From the NCBI RefSeq assembly GCF_035582795.1, contig NC_134366.1, forward strand, positions 27,451,661-27,515,660: a DNA stretch of 64,000 nucleotides, read 5' to 3'. This document shows positions 1 to 13,606 of this stretch, piece by piece. A program made the translations under genes and the position numbers. This DNA comes from Mycteria americana (lineage: Eukaryota; Chordata; Aves; Ciconiiformes; Ciconiidae). The notes beneath the pieces are model-generated. The model worked only from the letters and a program-made list of their open reading frames with translations. It did no database searches and was not told the DNA's origin. Position 1 is the stretch's first letter. Each line of letters opens with the position of its first letter.

Positions 1-3000
1 GAAAATCTTTCAAGTTAACAGTATAATCCTCTCCGTTTGCAGCAAAAGGTGACTTTTCTACAGCTGAAATGGCATGAAAAATATATGTGTAGAGAAAAAA
101 ACATGTGCTGTCAGTCATCTGCTAAGCAGAGAAAGACCCACAGACCTGTGGGCATGGATAATATTGTGCGCAGAATGAAAAATTAAGTTTTGAGGTGGGG
201 ATGAAGAACAGGTTATATTTTATTTATGCATTCTCAGGTGCTGACTGATAACTGCTAAGCTTAAGTACATAAACATCATAGGCACAGGGAAGAGAGTCTA
301 AAACATCCCTGTGCGATTGTAGGCTCTGTGTTTCCCCCAACCATCAAACTCATGATTGGCCCCTGCCGCATAAGTGAATACATTCTTCCAAATCTCCCCA
401 GGCAGCTGCAGCACCTCATGGGGAGTTGACTGACCGTGATGTGCAGAAGCTCTGCCAAAGCGTGGTCCACCCAGCCAGCAGCAGTTTCCATTCATACGGC
501 TAGTAAATACCAGGATATGCCACTGGTTTTGTCCAAATATCTTTTTCTTCAGGAAAGATTTTTTTTTTTAATGCACTTACGCCATCATGTAAAAGAATTG
601 CATTATGTTATTCTGTGTCCTCTACGTATCATCCAAGCTTGTCCTGCAACAGATCTACTATACTGTTGGCAGGTTTAACTGCATCTAAGCAAGTGAATGA
701 ATCTTCCCGATCACCCCTTGAGCCCTAGCCTTGTCATGGCTTTTTTGTTAGATGACAGAATTGCTCCAGCTTTACATTTTTCTTTAAGGTCAAAAGGTTG
801 TTTTTCTTTCCAGAGTGCTTTTTCCAGGGAGCCTGTCACTCTCTGCTCACGAATCTTTTGTTCTGTACCTATGAGAGAATTTCAACAGCCAAAACAAACC
901 TAGACAGCTTAGCTCATTAGAAGACCCTTTCCTAAATAACTAGTGGCACTGATGATGTAGTTCAAGCTGACGGTGTAAAATGCTCATGCAGTCCAGTTCT
1001 TTCTCTCCTAACCTAATACAAACCGGTGGTTCCTTACAGGCCCCAGTTAATGAAGAAGACTCCGAGCAGCTGCCAAACATAAAAGCTGTGTTGGTGTTGG
1101 TGCTATAAACTGCTAGACGTGATATTTCAGAAGGTCTTGCGTGGGAAGGATCACGGGAGGGAGAAGAATCACCAGAAGATGCCCTGAGGGGGGCCAGAGC
1201 TGGATAAATAATGAATCATCATAACAATGCCACAATTTCTTTCTCTCCTTACCTGCTTTCCCACGCAGAAGGAGCGAGTTCAGCACTCGCAGCTTCCAGG
1301 ACAGCTGTATTTTGTAGCAGCAGCACTTTCCCCCAACATTGGATTTTTTGTTCTCAAAGGTGACACTACCACATAACTGGTTTAAATGATGAGTCTTTTC
1401 TAACTCTGATCCCTTCTCTGAAAACCTGAAATGTTGCCATGAAAGGAGCAGTGATAACACCATTACATCTGACAGTCAAAACTCAGGTTAAGGATATAAC
1501 CCATGTTCTGGACCTCAGCTGTTCCAGCCAACTGCGTCGTCTCGCTGACTTCATGAACTTATGTTTGTTTTGTTTTGACACTACTAAGGCTTCTCAACCT
1601 ATCGTTGACCTACCATTTCCCGGCAGGAGCCTGTTAAGAGTCGCATTGATGCAATGGGAAGCAATCTTTTAATGTCTAGTCTGTCATTTCAAGAACAAAT
1701 TGAAATTATCACTGATAAGCCCCATTTTAGCTTGATGAAACATTTATGAAGCTGGGCAGATAAGTATTTTCCCCATAACTATGCAGAAAAACTGAAGTTG
1801 CTTAATAAAACCTGGTTTTGCTCAGTTTGCTACAGCATCCAAACAAGCTGAGGTTAAAGAACCATTTTATCTGATTTTGAAAATGCGCTGCACAATAAAA
1901 AAGCTTGATTTCCAAAAAGGCTGGAATTCAGAACTTTCTAGAAAATTAGTGCTTCTAAAATGCCCTGCTTTTTCTTACTCAAAAGTCTTGAAGTGTGTTT
2001 CTTCACAGATTTTCCTTGCATTGGTTATAATTTCATTTGTGGTATTTTTCTCATGTTTCCCCTACATCTGCAAAGTCTGCATTCTGCGATACAATTCCTT
2101 TACTACAACGAGCTTAACAGCTGAAGTTGCTCCATTGGTGGTTCTTGCCCTGTAGGGCCTGTTTGTCTGCACCACTGGTGCTGGCTCACAACCCCCTGCT
2201 TGCAAATCCAAGGAAACAGCATTGATCCTGTGCTCCAACAAACCCTTGTAAATGAGTTCAGGAGCGCTACTGCAGGTCCTGCTCACACAGATGGGAGCTT
2301 GCTCTCTTCCAAGGTCCGTAACACAGCATCCTCTGCTCCGGAAGGCAAGAGGCACGGTACTCAACCCAACCGGCCAATCTTTCCAGCAGTTTGTTGGTAA
2401 CACATGCAGTAGGTCAACCCTGCTTCCTCTACACGCAGAGAGCATATGGCATGGACAGTGTGTCAGTGCCCCAAAAGGGTGAGACAGTGGTCAGGACTAG
2501 TGACAACATCCTGCAAGTTCAAAGGTTTAGAGCTTTTTGTGTCTTTCTTTTTTTCTTTTAAAGAGAAAGCTGAGCATGGACTTCCATCACCTCTCTCTCG
2601 GATCACTTGGTGAAATTCTCCTCGATTTTATGGGGTTAAAGCAGGGGACTAGCTTTCCCTGCTCTTGGATTATGGAAATGGAGTACAGATCTGGAAGGTA
2701 AGCGCTGCCCAGAGGAGAAATCGCTGCCAAGGCTTTGCTGGCTGGTGCAGGTGCACCGACAACTTCCCATCTGAACTCTGCTGCTCTCCTTCTCCTCGTG
2801 CTTATTTTCAGAGGTTGCCTGAAGGTTTACTTCTGCCTCATTTAATCTCATTTAATGCTGAAAATCATTTATCCCTATTTAACATAATTCACAGTCTCTA
2901 TAACCTGACAGTGGTAATAGAAACTCAACTGGCTAAACTTTGTATAAAATTCCCAGTTTAGGTTTTATTTTACTTGTATCAGTTCAAAACTTTTTAAGGA

Positions 3001-4445
3001 ACCTGAAGGGAATTCCCACTGAAATGCCCTTATGAAAGATAAAATGCCATTTTTGAAAGATAAATGTCCCTTTTTTTTCAACTTTCAAACATCCTACATA
3101 ACTCAGTATTAACTATTTAGGCATACGATGTAAATGTGGTACTGAAATAAGCATAGAATAAAAGTTAAAATGAAACTATGCAATAAAGTTAAAGTTTGAC
3201 ATATCAGAAAACATTTTGATATTTGCAGAATGAAAGGGAAAAAACAAAACCAAAATTCTGAAATTTCCTCTGAGAAAACGCATTAAAATATGATCATCTT
3301 CACTCTTAACCTTGCTGTGAATAATGTCAGTATGCTCTGGGTCAGCTTTGCAGTAGCGGCTCCCACTCCCTCTCCTCTTCTTCCTTTGCCAACTGTTCCC
3401 CTCACCCTCTTGGGTTCCTCAACAGAACAGATATTTCTCTTATCTCTGCTAGCTGTTCCCCACATCTAAATATGTAATTCCCCCTCGTAACTCCCCTGAT
3501 CGCTGGCTCCTTGTAGCGTGTGTGCTCTCCAAATAATAATTCTTGCTGACCTTAGCAAACCATGTTGCTCTTCTGGCTTCTTTGGGTGCTCTCCAGGTGA
3601 TTTGACTGATAAATATGCTTCTGCAAAACAACTGTGCTTGTACCAAAGCTCCTTTCTGTACTCTTCTTCCTGTGCTCTGTATTGCTATAATGTCCAACCA
3701 GTCTGTAAAATGTTGTCATTCCCTACTGTTTCAGTAGTGGCCATGAAGTTTACTCGGTTTTATAAAACAGAAGGAAACAAATTTTTTGCACCTGCTCTGT
3801 TGATATTAACAATTTCTTTCTTTTCTTTTGCAAAGTGCTTCAAGTTCATATTGCTATTTTCCTCTTATTCATTCCTTACACAGTTAGGACATCATCAAAC
3901 AACACATTGAACATCCTCTACATTTAACTCAGTTTGCTGGAAGCATTTTTTCAGGAGACCTATAAAACTGAAGTATAAAAGTGATCCCAGATCTAGTGAG
4001 TGTAAGAACAAACTGCCTAAGGATGCATCGCCATTTGCTACTACATGGGAATCAATTCAATATTCAACATTACTGTGACTGGGGTTTTTTGCCAAGACCC
4101 TGGTGTGCCTGGGAGCTCTTGCTAGAGCAGGGCACTGCTGTGGGAGGCACTGTACAAGCAAAGGGCAAAGAAAAAAACGACACCTCAAAAGCCAAGTCAC
4201 ACAATAAACCACTTGCAATCTGCATAGATATAATTGCTGGAGCAACAACACTCATTGTTTTGTCTGATTTTGTCAAAATAAAAGGCAAGCCGATACAGAG
4301 GCCCCACGCCAGAGAGGCATAGTCTGTCATTGTACTGGGCATTAACTCATCAGACAAAATATCTGGCTCCTCATAGTCCAGCCTGAACTGTGAAATCCAA
4401 CAATTTCTGTTTGCATTTTTGCAATTGCTATCAAGATGACATCAC

Positions 4446-4483
4446 AAAAAAAAAAAACCCAAAAAAAACCAAAAACAAAACCC
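4446..4483. repeat. A-rich low-complexity tract
   Basis: A run of twelve A residues is followed by A-rich sequence broken by CC and CCC. It is a simple low-complexity tract with no associated gene. Confidence 0.85.
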
Positions 4484-6721
4484 TGCAAGAACATAAGTGA
4501 GATAGAAGGACAGCATGTGGAAACAAACACAAGAGTGACAATAAAAAATAATTCTGCTTAGATGTGGACATTGCCATTGGGAGACCAGTCTCCTTACAGG
4601 ACAAATGTGATGATACCCTAGCTAGCAGCTACAACTGTTGGAGGCTGTGGTTTCACCCAGCAGTAATAACAGTGGGAAATGAATGCCACTTATATTTGGC
4701 AGACTGTATTAGAGGTTCCAGGTGATGTCCAATGCCAAGTATTTAAACATCTTGGTCTGGTTTGGTGTGGATTGCCACTTATTTCCTTGAGACCCAGAGC
4801 TAGAAGTGGATGCTAAGAGCTTTCTTGTCCACCAAAAGAGAGAAGTTCCTCTCCTTTTATAGTTAGAGGAAGTTTTCAGTAGAAACAGCATCTTGCTTAG
4901 TCTTTTTTTGCCCTATTTTTTACCTGTTTGTATAAGTGAGGATGCTCTACTCAGTTTTTTCCTGTGAAAAAGAAAAATTGAGAAAGGTTTTCTATATGCA
5001 CAAGTCTATTCGTGGCTGAGTTTCAGCCACTTCACAAAAAGTTTGCATCCACATGTTAACTCTCATTAGATGTTTAAGACTGTCCAGTTGGTAGACACAA
5101 ATCTAGAGTTAGCAAGCCATTTCCTCTTCCATTTTGGTCTCCTCAATCTTTGACAGTTGTTCCAGCTGGAGTAAAAACATAATAGCACAAGTGTGTATAA
5201 AACAAGAAGGAAAGGGTAGAGAAGATGATTTCCTTCTCCTCTCTAGGGTAGTCCATAATAGTGTACACAGCAATGGCAGGGGATTATTGAGAGTCCTGCA
5301 CACTCTCTGTTTCAGGCAACTTATGGTGCTTAAGATATGAAGCAAAACAGAGCAGGATTTGGAGGTGCAAAAAAGTCACTATGCCTGTGATTAGCAAGAT
5401 ATTTCAATTTCTGACACTCCTTAGCTTCTGAGATAAGCACTGCACCACCTTTTGTCTATCAAATTCACAACCATTTTACATACATTCATGATCATCTGCT
5501 TTTGAGACTAAATGTAGGAATCAATCAGTATTTTAATGTAGATCAGTCATCACTGGGGATTTTATTCATGTTGTGTTCAGTTAATCATTTCAACATGAAA
5601 ATGTATTTAGTTTAGAAGAAGATATCTGGAGCCTACTTGGGCAGGTGAGGTGGTCAGCTTTCCTAGAAGCATGAAGAAATAAGGTGAAACACTAGACCCA
5701 GACTGGGTAGATTATATCCATCCCCTGATTTCAATAGGAACAACATTTCATCCATGACCTTATTTCTGTAGCAATAAATGCATTCATTACTTCACTAAGC
5801 TTTATTTTAAAAGTCATCTGAGAAAAAATGTAACGGGTACATTATTTGTGCTATTTTTATGGAGGTACTCAGAAATGAACTCATCATGGCCTCATCATGG
5901 CAGTATTTTGTTTGCCAGAATTCTTTTCTTAGGTATTTTACAATTTTTCTGCCTAGCTCAAAGATGATTTGTCCAGGGAATACACCTGGGACTTAAGTAT
6001 ATTTTAAGAAATCACTGAGAAAGCAGGATTTTACATGCAATCAAATTATTTTACCCTCCAAAACCAAGAATCTTTTTTATAAAGATACCGTGTTCAACGG
6101 TTAAATTAAGCATCTCCATATAGGGCTCTGCACTCATCTAACCTTACTGTCCTCTAAACTGATCCATTTAAACCTCCTCCACTTCTCAAAGAGGCAGAGG
6201 CACAGCCTAAGGAGGAGTTCACTGTGACAGCGTAAGGTAATTGAAATCACAACATAAGATGATGCTTTACTTTCCATGGGACAGGGAGTTGGTCTAGCAA
6301 TTGGTCTGGACATATTGCCATGAAAACCAGGTTTTTAAAGCATGGTGAGGAGTCCTCAAGTTAGCCTAGATGGCCTTACCACTGGGAACTGATTAGCTGA
6401 ACAATGTCCTTGGCTAGTTCTCTGCATTGTGTAATGTTTAGTTAGAACGGATAAAATAGGATTGCTCAGCAGCTGAAATTACTTAACCTACAGGATTTAT
6501 TGCATTTGAAAACTGAAGTCAGTCAGATGATACTCTCTGGAGGGAACATGCAGTTACTTAGAAATACATGTGAAATATTTAGGGTGAAGTAATTCATCTG
6601 ACATGGGGAACATTTCATCTCTGTTATTTAGTCCTTGATCTGTAACTGCACTTTGTTTCACGGGCACTTTTAGGGATTATTTTATTTGATTAGCAATACA
6701 GAATAAAACCTGAAAATGTTA

Positions 6722-6755
6722 AAAAGAGGCTCGTGCTGAAAAGAGGCTGGTGCCG
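6722..6755. repeat. Two-copy direct repeat, 17 bp period
   Basis: AAAAGAGGCTCGTGCTG is followed at once by a near copy with two changes. It is a local tandem duplication with no coding context. Confidence 0.75.
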
Positions 6756-8723
6756 AAGGTGTTCACTGCAGAAGCACATCTGAAACATGCAAGCAGTGTG
6801 TCAGACCCTACTGGCAGAGTATGCTGGTATAACAGCACTGGCTTCAGAGGAGTAGTAGAGTGGAGAACCAGCCCAGCAAATTGTTATTAAGGACAAGATT
6901 AAAGCACACACACAAGAAACTTTGTGTATTTCTCAGTGGTTGCTCTACAGTTGTCTGCGTTCAAAATTTAGGTCCTCAGATTTCCAGCTAACATCGGAGA
7001 TCCTAAATTCTGTAGATACTCACATTTTTTTCTCCAAAGACCACAACTGAATAAAGATCATTCAGCCATGGTCAGAAGTAAGCCAACATCTCACTTATAA
7101 CCACCCTGGTGAGATTTATCAAGCTGTCGTTCTTTCATGTCTCGTAATCACCTAGACGTCGGCATTCTTAGAGCACATACATGAGAAAAGCCTTGCACAC
7201 ACAGGGCCCATGGGAGATGAACTAGATGCTAGAATCTGGCTGTAAAGCTGCTCTTTCTGGAGAGGCAGAGATTCAGATACTGGCAGATACTTAAGTTTTT
7301 CACACGAAATGTTCCCTGAAGCAGGTTTCTGAAATCCAGGTCTCTCTTTTTTGTATATTCTGTTGGAATATAGTTATGTTTAATAACATATTTCTCTTTC
7401 AATGAATACTGAATTATGGAATAATTTCAACAGGAGAAATCGGGAGAAACTCAGCTACAAACAGGCTATATTGTGAGGCTAGAGTATTTATGAAGAATGT
7501 GTGGATTCATAATCTCTTAACAGAGGAAGGAACTGACTGTGGGTCTTCACATCTAGGTAAGGGCTGTAACCATTGAGCTGATGGATGAAACAGTAAGAGT
7601 AATCTTATTTAGTACAGACTTCCTTCCAAGGAAGGGTTCAGGGTGGGGATCCTAACTGGAATGATAGGCCAGTACTCTGATGAGACTGAATCGAGTCCCA
7701 CTGGCCTACTTGCAGCCCACTTTTTATGGGTTACCTTAAATATTAGCTTTGATGGATCCTATTTGCTGGCAGTGAACCTTCCCTATGTACAATCCAGGGG
7801 CCTTAAGAATGACATTGGAAGTTACGGGTTTCTACATTTGGACTGTGATGAGGCTGAATAAGTATGCTTGAATTTATATTTTCTTTTGTTTGGTGAATCA
7901 CCTTTTAACTAATAATGAGGATTTTGCACATGGCTGAATCTTTCCTGTACACTTCCAGGCTTCTGCTGGCACCCAGACAAGCACACATCATGGTATCTGA
8001 CCCCCCAGTCAGGAGGTTGAGCCAAGCAGACTCCCCCAACGGCAACAATGAGTGCTCCATCATTGCTTGGCCAGTGCTTGTAATGTGTTTGTGTCATCTC
8101 TCTAGAAACTATCTAAATCAGCTTCTAAATGTTCCCAAATTCTTTTGCATGGGAAGCAGAAATCTGACAGTGGCTCTGAAAGGCAGGCCTCCCACGGGAT
8201 GCTGTATGTCAGCCTGCCACAGGGCCCTTCAGCCAGAAATATTTCTAGCTTGTTTCTCTTAAGGTTTTGTGTGGGCTTTTTGCAGCTTGAAATAATGTTT
8301 TCTACCAGTTCAGGCAGAACATCCTTTTAAATGTTTATTTATCTGTTCAGGACAACAAAGAGATCTGGGGTTAAATGCTACAGATAAAAAGGAGATTGAA
8401 CTAACATGCACAGAGGTGCAGCTAATACCTCTCAGTAAATGCCATGTTCATAGGACTGTGGGTGAAACGGCATTAACCAGAAGAGTGTCATTTCTCTCAT
8501 GTCTTCCCAATCATTCACTGTTCCTTTCTAACCTGATATTCTCCCGATCCTCTCGTTCTTGCTCTTAGTGACTCTGTAGCTAGGCACCGGCTTTTCATTG
8601 CACAGGCGTAGCCTCAGCAGAGTTTCTTCAGGTGGGCTATTTACAGATAAAATTAGATAAAAGAACAATTTTAGCGTACCTTAACTGAAGCATTTCCCTC
8701 CCTTTCCTTGTAATTCATCTGAA

Positions 8724-8771
8724 ACAAGCATGCAAGAGTAGGGGTACACAAGCATACAAGTGTAGGGGTAG
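8724..8771. repeat. Two-copy direct repeat, 24 bp period
   Basis: Two adjacent copies of a unit built around ACAAGCAT and GTAGGGGTA, differing at a few positions. A local tandem duplication. Confidence 0.75.
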
Positions 8772-8956
8772 CAAGGAAATGTCCTGTTACCTGTCCATCC
8801 TTGGAGTATTTCTTGAGATGCTAGATGCAGTTGCTCACAAAATCAAACATGAAACAAAGAAAATGTAGCTTACATCTTGGAAAAGACTCAGACAGAAGCT
8901 CAAGTACTATTCCAAATATTTAAGCCATCCACTTTGGAAGAGATCAAAATGGTTCA

Positions 8957-8998
8957 AAACAGTTCCTTGCCTTATTAAACAGTTCCTTGCATTATTAA
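8957..8998. repeat. Two-copy direct repeat, 20 bp period
   Basis: The motif ACAGTTCCTTGC plus an AT-rich tail (CTTATTAA, then ATTATTAA) occurs twice in a row. A local tandem duplication. Confidence 0.75.
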
Positions 8999-11456
8999 GC
9001 CACTGAGTCACTAATTTCCTTGTCAGCAGGAAAGCAGCTCCTGTGTAAAAGACAGCAATGAACTCAGAAAATTTGCTGAAAGATAGATCAGTACTACTGT
9101 TTCACTAAGGATATGGTACAGGTCTTCAGATGACCCATCCAGCTGACCAGGGCCAATCTGTAGCAGGTAAGGACCTTTTCACAGCAATAACATGATAGCG
9201 GTCCATGTGAGATGTCACGAACACTTCGCTGTGATTGTTAAGCAACTAAGCCTTGTTGGGTGCATTCATTACAGCCTAACAGTGCTCTACCTTGCTAAAT
9301 GATAGGCAAAATTAGTCACCCACTATATGGCATTAGCAGGTCATGATCAAGGCTTATCATAAATTTTCATGGATATGAAATATTAATTTCTTCAGATTAC
9401 CTGCCTATGAGCCAAATATCCCTCACATGAAAAGAGGGATTTCATTTGCCTGTACAAAAATAACCTCAAAGGCTCTGGAAGCTCGGAAGATAAACTCCCT
9501 GGTATTTCTAACAGGCTGGAAGGAGAGGAGGAAAAAATTCTGCCTTGGTATAATTTGAATCTTGTCTTTTTGAGGCCCCTTTTCAAGCTCCTGTGCCTCA
9601 GGGCCCACCAAATGCGGGCTTCAGTGACAGAGGGGACACTGCAGCAGCTGGGGCCAGCGCTCACCACGCTTGTTTGGGAAGCAGCACGTCTCATGGAGTT
9701 CCTGCTCTGGAGAAGAAGAAAACAGCCCAGCGCTGCACTTCTGGAAGGCTTCCAAGTCCCTGCACGCTGATAGGGAGGCACAACACAAGAAGCTGTGTGT
9801 ACATCACAGGGAACTGGACAGCTAAATACTTCTGAGGTTCTTGCTGTATTATAATGTGCAGGTTGGGTGTCACAGAAAACTGGCTTTCCTGGAAGATGAG
9901 GGAATTTGTGCTTTGCTGTAGTTCAGCATTGATCAAGAATCACCTCTGACTGTAATGAGCAATGAGATAAATCTGCTTTTTTAATGATTTTCCAATTGGG
10001 TTCAATTTCGTATTTTTAGAAACTTCTCAGTCAAGCTTATTGAGCATAATTTCCCATTCTGTTTTCCAGTAATTAGTGAAATGGTATCTCATTTCAATGT
10101 GGAGTATGCAGCTCTGTGTGGCATTGGAACCAGAATGGAATAAAAGGAGGAATTATATCAGGGAGAGGGCCTGCTCCATAGTGGAAATATAGATTGTGTG
10201 GTTGTCCCACAATGCCATGTGACTGGCCTGTCCAAGAATGATCCAAACCTTGTTTCTAATAACTCATAAGGTGATCACTTCCTCAGCCCAGTCTGCTGCC
10301 AAACAGCAGCGGAACAAAAACGGTACCACAAGGGCTGAGCTTCATGGCACTGTGCGAGCAGGACCTGGGAAATCTGATGGGTATCTGTTGCTAAAAGTGT
10401 ATTTATCCCCCCTACTGAGCCATAAAAATGGCTTCTCAAAAACATTAATGAAAAAGAATGATTTTACAGAAGGAAAAGTTGTATTTTGGAGACTATACAT
10501 TACATCTTTTTCGTCATAACAACCAAAAGAAAAAAAGAAAATGGACAGTCCTCAGGACAATTAAAAGGACTTTTTGAACTTGGAAAAAAACCCAATACCA
10601 AAGAGTTATTTTACCATTTTTCCTGGTTGTTATTTTTTTAAGAACATTTCCTGGTTTCATTGGCATTGCTAACTGGTTTTCATTTTTTACCAAACATGTG
10701 TGGGAAGAGTTGTTAAGTAGTGTCTATCAATAGTAAAAGCCAGTAAAGTCTGAGCTGAGTTACATGGGTTACAACAGTGCAAAGCAAAAATTTAGGGGAA
10801 GCAAACTAATGGAGGAAAGCTAGTATGATTTTCTGAAAGATATTGTCATCATATTTCGTTGTGGTAGGGCATGCCTCAAATTAAAACTGTTGAAGCAAAT
10901 GGAAAAGTCAAATTAGCTAAGAAGGTTTTAAAGCCAAATCCTATGGTATGAAGTTAGTCTTTACTCAGCTGAAAATCCCAAGAATTTCAGTAGAAGTATT
11001 GCCTGGAAAAAAGCTGGGGGGTTAGTTTTTTTGATAATAATAAGAACATGGTGGGATGCTTCTGGGTTAGTTTTATGGAACATCATAAAATAGCAGGCTA
11101 TAAAACCAGAGGTGCATAATAAAAGCAAACTGCAAACACTTTATAAAACAACCTTCCTATTTTAACTTTGGGGGAAAATTTGACTTAGGAAGTGAAAGAA
11201 CTGTCTATGTTTCTTTCAAATACCTCTAACTAGCCAGTATTTTATGTAGTAAACTAAGTGGCAGACAATAGCCTCTTTCATGCTTCAGTATATTAATAAC
11301 CCTTAGTTCGAAAAAATAAATGCTTGCTCCTAAGATTATGACTTTACAGGAATAGCTTATTACCCACATTTAGTTTTCTGGGCCCAGTTTTATGATTAGA
11401 AAAAGGACTCCCAGTGAGCTCACTATACTTATACATTTCTCAGTATAATTTGTGTT

Positions 11457-11484
11457 AGAATCATAGAATCATAGAATCATTTAG
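11457..11484 (-). repeat. CR1 3'-terminal octamer repeat
   Basis: On the plus strand AGAATCAT recurs three times in tandem, so the minus strand reads as repeated ATTCTATG. This marks the 3' end of the CR1 copy and fixes its orientation. Confidence 0.93.
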
Positions 11485-11525
11485 GTTGGAAAAGACCTTT
11501 AAGATCATCAAGTCTAACCGTAAAC

Positions 11526-11711
11526 CTAACACTGCCAAGTCCACCACTGAACCATGTCCCTAAGCACCACAGCTACACGTCTTTTAAACCTCCAGGGATG
11601 GTGACTCAACCACTTCCCTGGGCAGCCTGTTCCAGTGCTTGACAACCCTTTCGGGGAAGAAATTTTTCCTAATCTCCAATCTAAACCTCCCCTGGAGCAG
11701 CTTGAGGCCAT
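11526..11711 (-). pseudogene. Degraded C-terminal end of CR1 ORF2
   Basis: A 61-codon frame ends with RDMVQWWTW, a sequence typical of the last part of CR1 ORF2. It lies in a different frame from the main RT segment, so at least one frameshift separates them (near 11726). It is a fragment of the mobile element and not a host gene. Confidence 0.75.
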
Positions 11712-11725
11712 TTCCTCTCATCCTA

Positions 11726-13195
11726 TCACTTGTTACTTGGGAGAACAACACCCACCTCACTACAACCTCCTTTCAGGTGGTTGTAAAGAGTGATAAGGTC
11801 TCCCCTCAGCCTCCTTGTCTCCAGGCTAAACAACCCCAGCTCCCTCAGCTGCTCCTCATCAGACTTCTGCTCCAGACCCTTCACCAGCTTCGTTGCCCTT
11901 CTCTGGACACGCTCCAGCACCTCAATGTCTCTCTTGTAGTGAGGGGCCCAAAACTGAACACAGCATTCGAGGTGCGGCCTCACCAGTGCCCAGTACAGGG
12001 GCACGATCACTTCCCTAGTCCTGCTGGCCACACTATTTCTGATACAAGTCAGGATGCTATTGGCCTTCTTGGCCACCTGGGCACACTGCCGACTCATATT
12101 CTGCCAGCTGTCAACCAGCACTCCCAGGTCCTTTTCTGCCAGGCAGCTTTCCAGCCACTCTTCCCCAAGCCTGTAGCGTTGCATGGGGTTGTTGTGGCCC
12201 AAGTGCAGGACCTTGCACTTGGCCTTGTTAAACCTCACACAATTGGCCCCAGCCCATCGATCCAGCCTGTCCAGGTCCCTCTGTAGAGCCTTCCTACCCT
12301 CAAGCAGATCAACACTCCCACCCAACTTGGTGTCGTCTGCAAACTGACTGAGGGTGCACTCGATCCCTTCATCCAGATCATTGATAAAGATATTAAACAG
12401 GACTGGCCCCAACACAGAGCCCTGGGGAACACCGCTTGTGACCGGCCGCCAACTGGAGTAAACTCCATTCACCACCACTCCTTGGGCCCGGCCATCCAGC
12501 CAGTTCTTAACCCAGCAAAGAGTACACCCGTCCAAGCCATGAGCAGACAGTTTCTCCAGGAGAATGCTGTGGGAAACCGTGTCAAAGGCTTTACTGAAGT
12601 CTAGATAGACAATATCCACAGCCTTCTCCTCATCCACTAAGTGGGTCACCTTGTCATAGAAGGAGATCAGGTTATTCGAGCAGGACCTGCCTTTCCTAAA
12701 CCCATGCTGGCTGGGCTTGATCACCTGGTTGTCCTGTACATGCCGCATGATGGCACTCAAAATGATCTGCTCCATAACCTTCCCCAGCACCAAGGTCAAG
12801 CTGACAGGCCTGTAGTTCCCCGGGTCCTCCTTCCAGCCCTTCTTGTAGATGGGCGTCACATTTGCTAACCTCCAGTCAACTGGGACCTCCCCAGTTAGCC
12901 AGGACTGCTGGTAAAGGATTGGAAGTGGCTTGGTGGGCACTTCTGCCAGCTCCCTCAGTACCTTTGGGTGGATCCCATCCAGCCCCATAGACTTGTGTGT
13001 GTCTAAGTGGTGTAGCAGGTCGCTAACCATTTCCCCTTGGATTATGGGGGCTTCATTCTGCTCCCCATCCCTGTCTTCCAGCTCAGGGGGCTGGGTACCC
13101 AGAGAACAACTGGTCTTACTATTAAAGACTGAGGCAAAGAAGGCATTAAGTACCTCAGCCTTTTCCTCATCCTTCCTCACTATGTTTCTCCCCAC
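11726..13195 (-). pseudogene. CR1 ORF2 reverse transcriptase segment
   Basis: A 489-codon open frame for the reverse transcriptase of the CR1 LINE, which copies element RNA into DNA at the target site. Visible RT motifs in order are [30 protein letters not shown] (catalytic Asp), [11 protein letters not shown] and the catalytic FADD box in QFADDTKLG, followed by thumb-like sequence. The first Met is internal to ORF2, because the real protein begins upstream in the endonuclease part. The frame leaves the CR1 consensus at its very end (VLPSNK then stop), indicating a frameshift before the true C terminus. RT catalytic residues look intact. The plus-strand frames over this stretch are antisense shadows. 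Confidence 0.93.
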
Positions 13196-13606
13196 ATCCA
13201 GTAAAGGATGTAGATTCTCCCTAGCCCTCCTTTTGTTGCTAATGTATTTATAGAAACATGTTTTATTGTCTTTTACAGTAGTAGCCAGACTAAGTTCTAG
13301 CTTGGCTTTGGCCCTTCTAATTTTTTCCCTACATCCCCTCAGGGGGGATGTCCCCCCTCAGGGGGACATCCTTGTAGTCCCCCTGAGTTGCCTGCCCCTT
13401 CTTCCAAAGGTCATAAACTCTCCTTTATTTCCTGAGTTCCAGTCAAAGCTCTCTGTTCAGCCAGGCCAGTCTTCTTCCCTGCCAGCTCATCTTTTGGCAC
13501 ATGGGGACGGCCTGCTCCTCCGCCTTTAAGATTTCCTTCTTGAAGGATGTCCACCCTTCCTGGACTCCTTTGCCCTTAAGGACTACCTCCCAAGGGACTC
13601 TGTCGA
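13196..13606 (-). pseudogene. CR1 ORF2 linker between endonuclease and RT, disrupted
   Basis: Minus-strand reading gives pieces matching CR1 ORF2 linker sequence (for example RVPWE, GVQEGWT, then KGFYKY-like sequence) but in more than one frame and with stops. It contains the GC-rich hairpin at 13346-13371. The breaks here separate the endonuclease from the long RT frame. Confidence 0.7.
13346..13371. repeat. Perfect 11 bp inverted repeat inside CR1
   Basis: GGATGTCCCCC, a four-base CTCA loop, then its exact reverse complement. The surrounding CCCCTCAGGGGG block occurs twice, which suggests a local duplication inside the element that helped break ORF2. Confidence 0.85.

Larger units (their letters stand above)
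1..11456. other. Intergenic region, no gene recognised
   Basis: AT-rich vertebrate intergenic DNA. Open frames here are short (at most about 130 codons), overlap on both strands and show no recognisable domain. I saw no splice-bounded exon with family similarity. The interval holds small direct repeats and an A-rich tract, listed separately. By mammalian gene order the neighbour on this side would be CALCR, but no CALCR exon is visible; that expectation is inference. Confidence 0.7.

Noticed and set aside
2062-2445. 127-codon minus-strand frame
   Set aside because: No domain, overlaps plus-strand frames of similar length, and no promoter or splice context.
11639-12286. 215-codon plus-strand open frame
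   Set aside because: Exact antisense of the CR1 reverse transcriptase segment.
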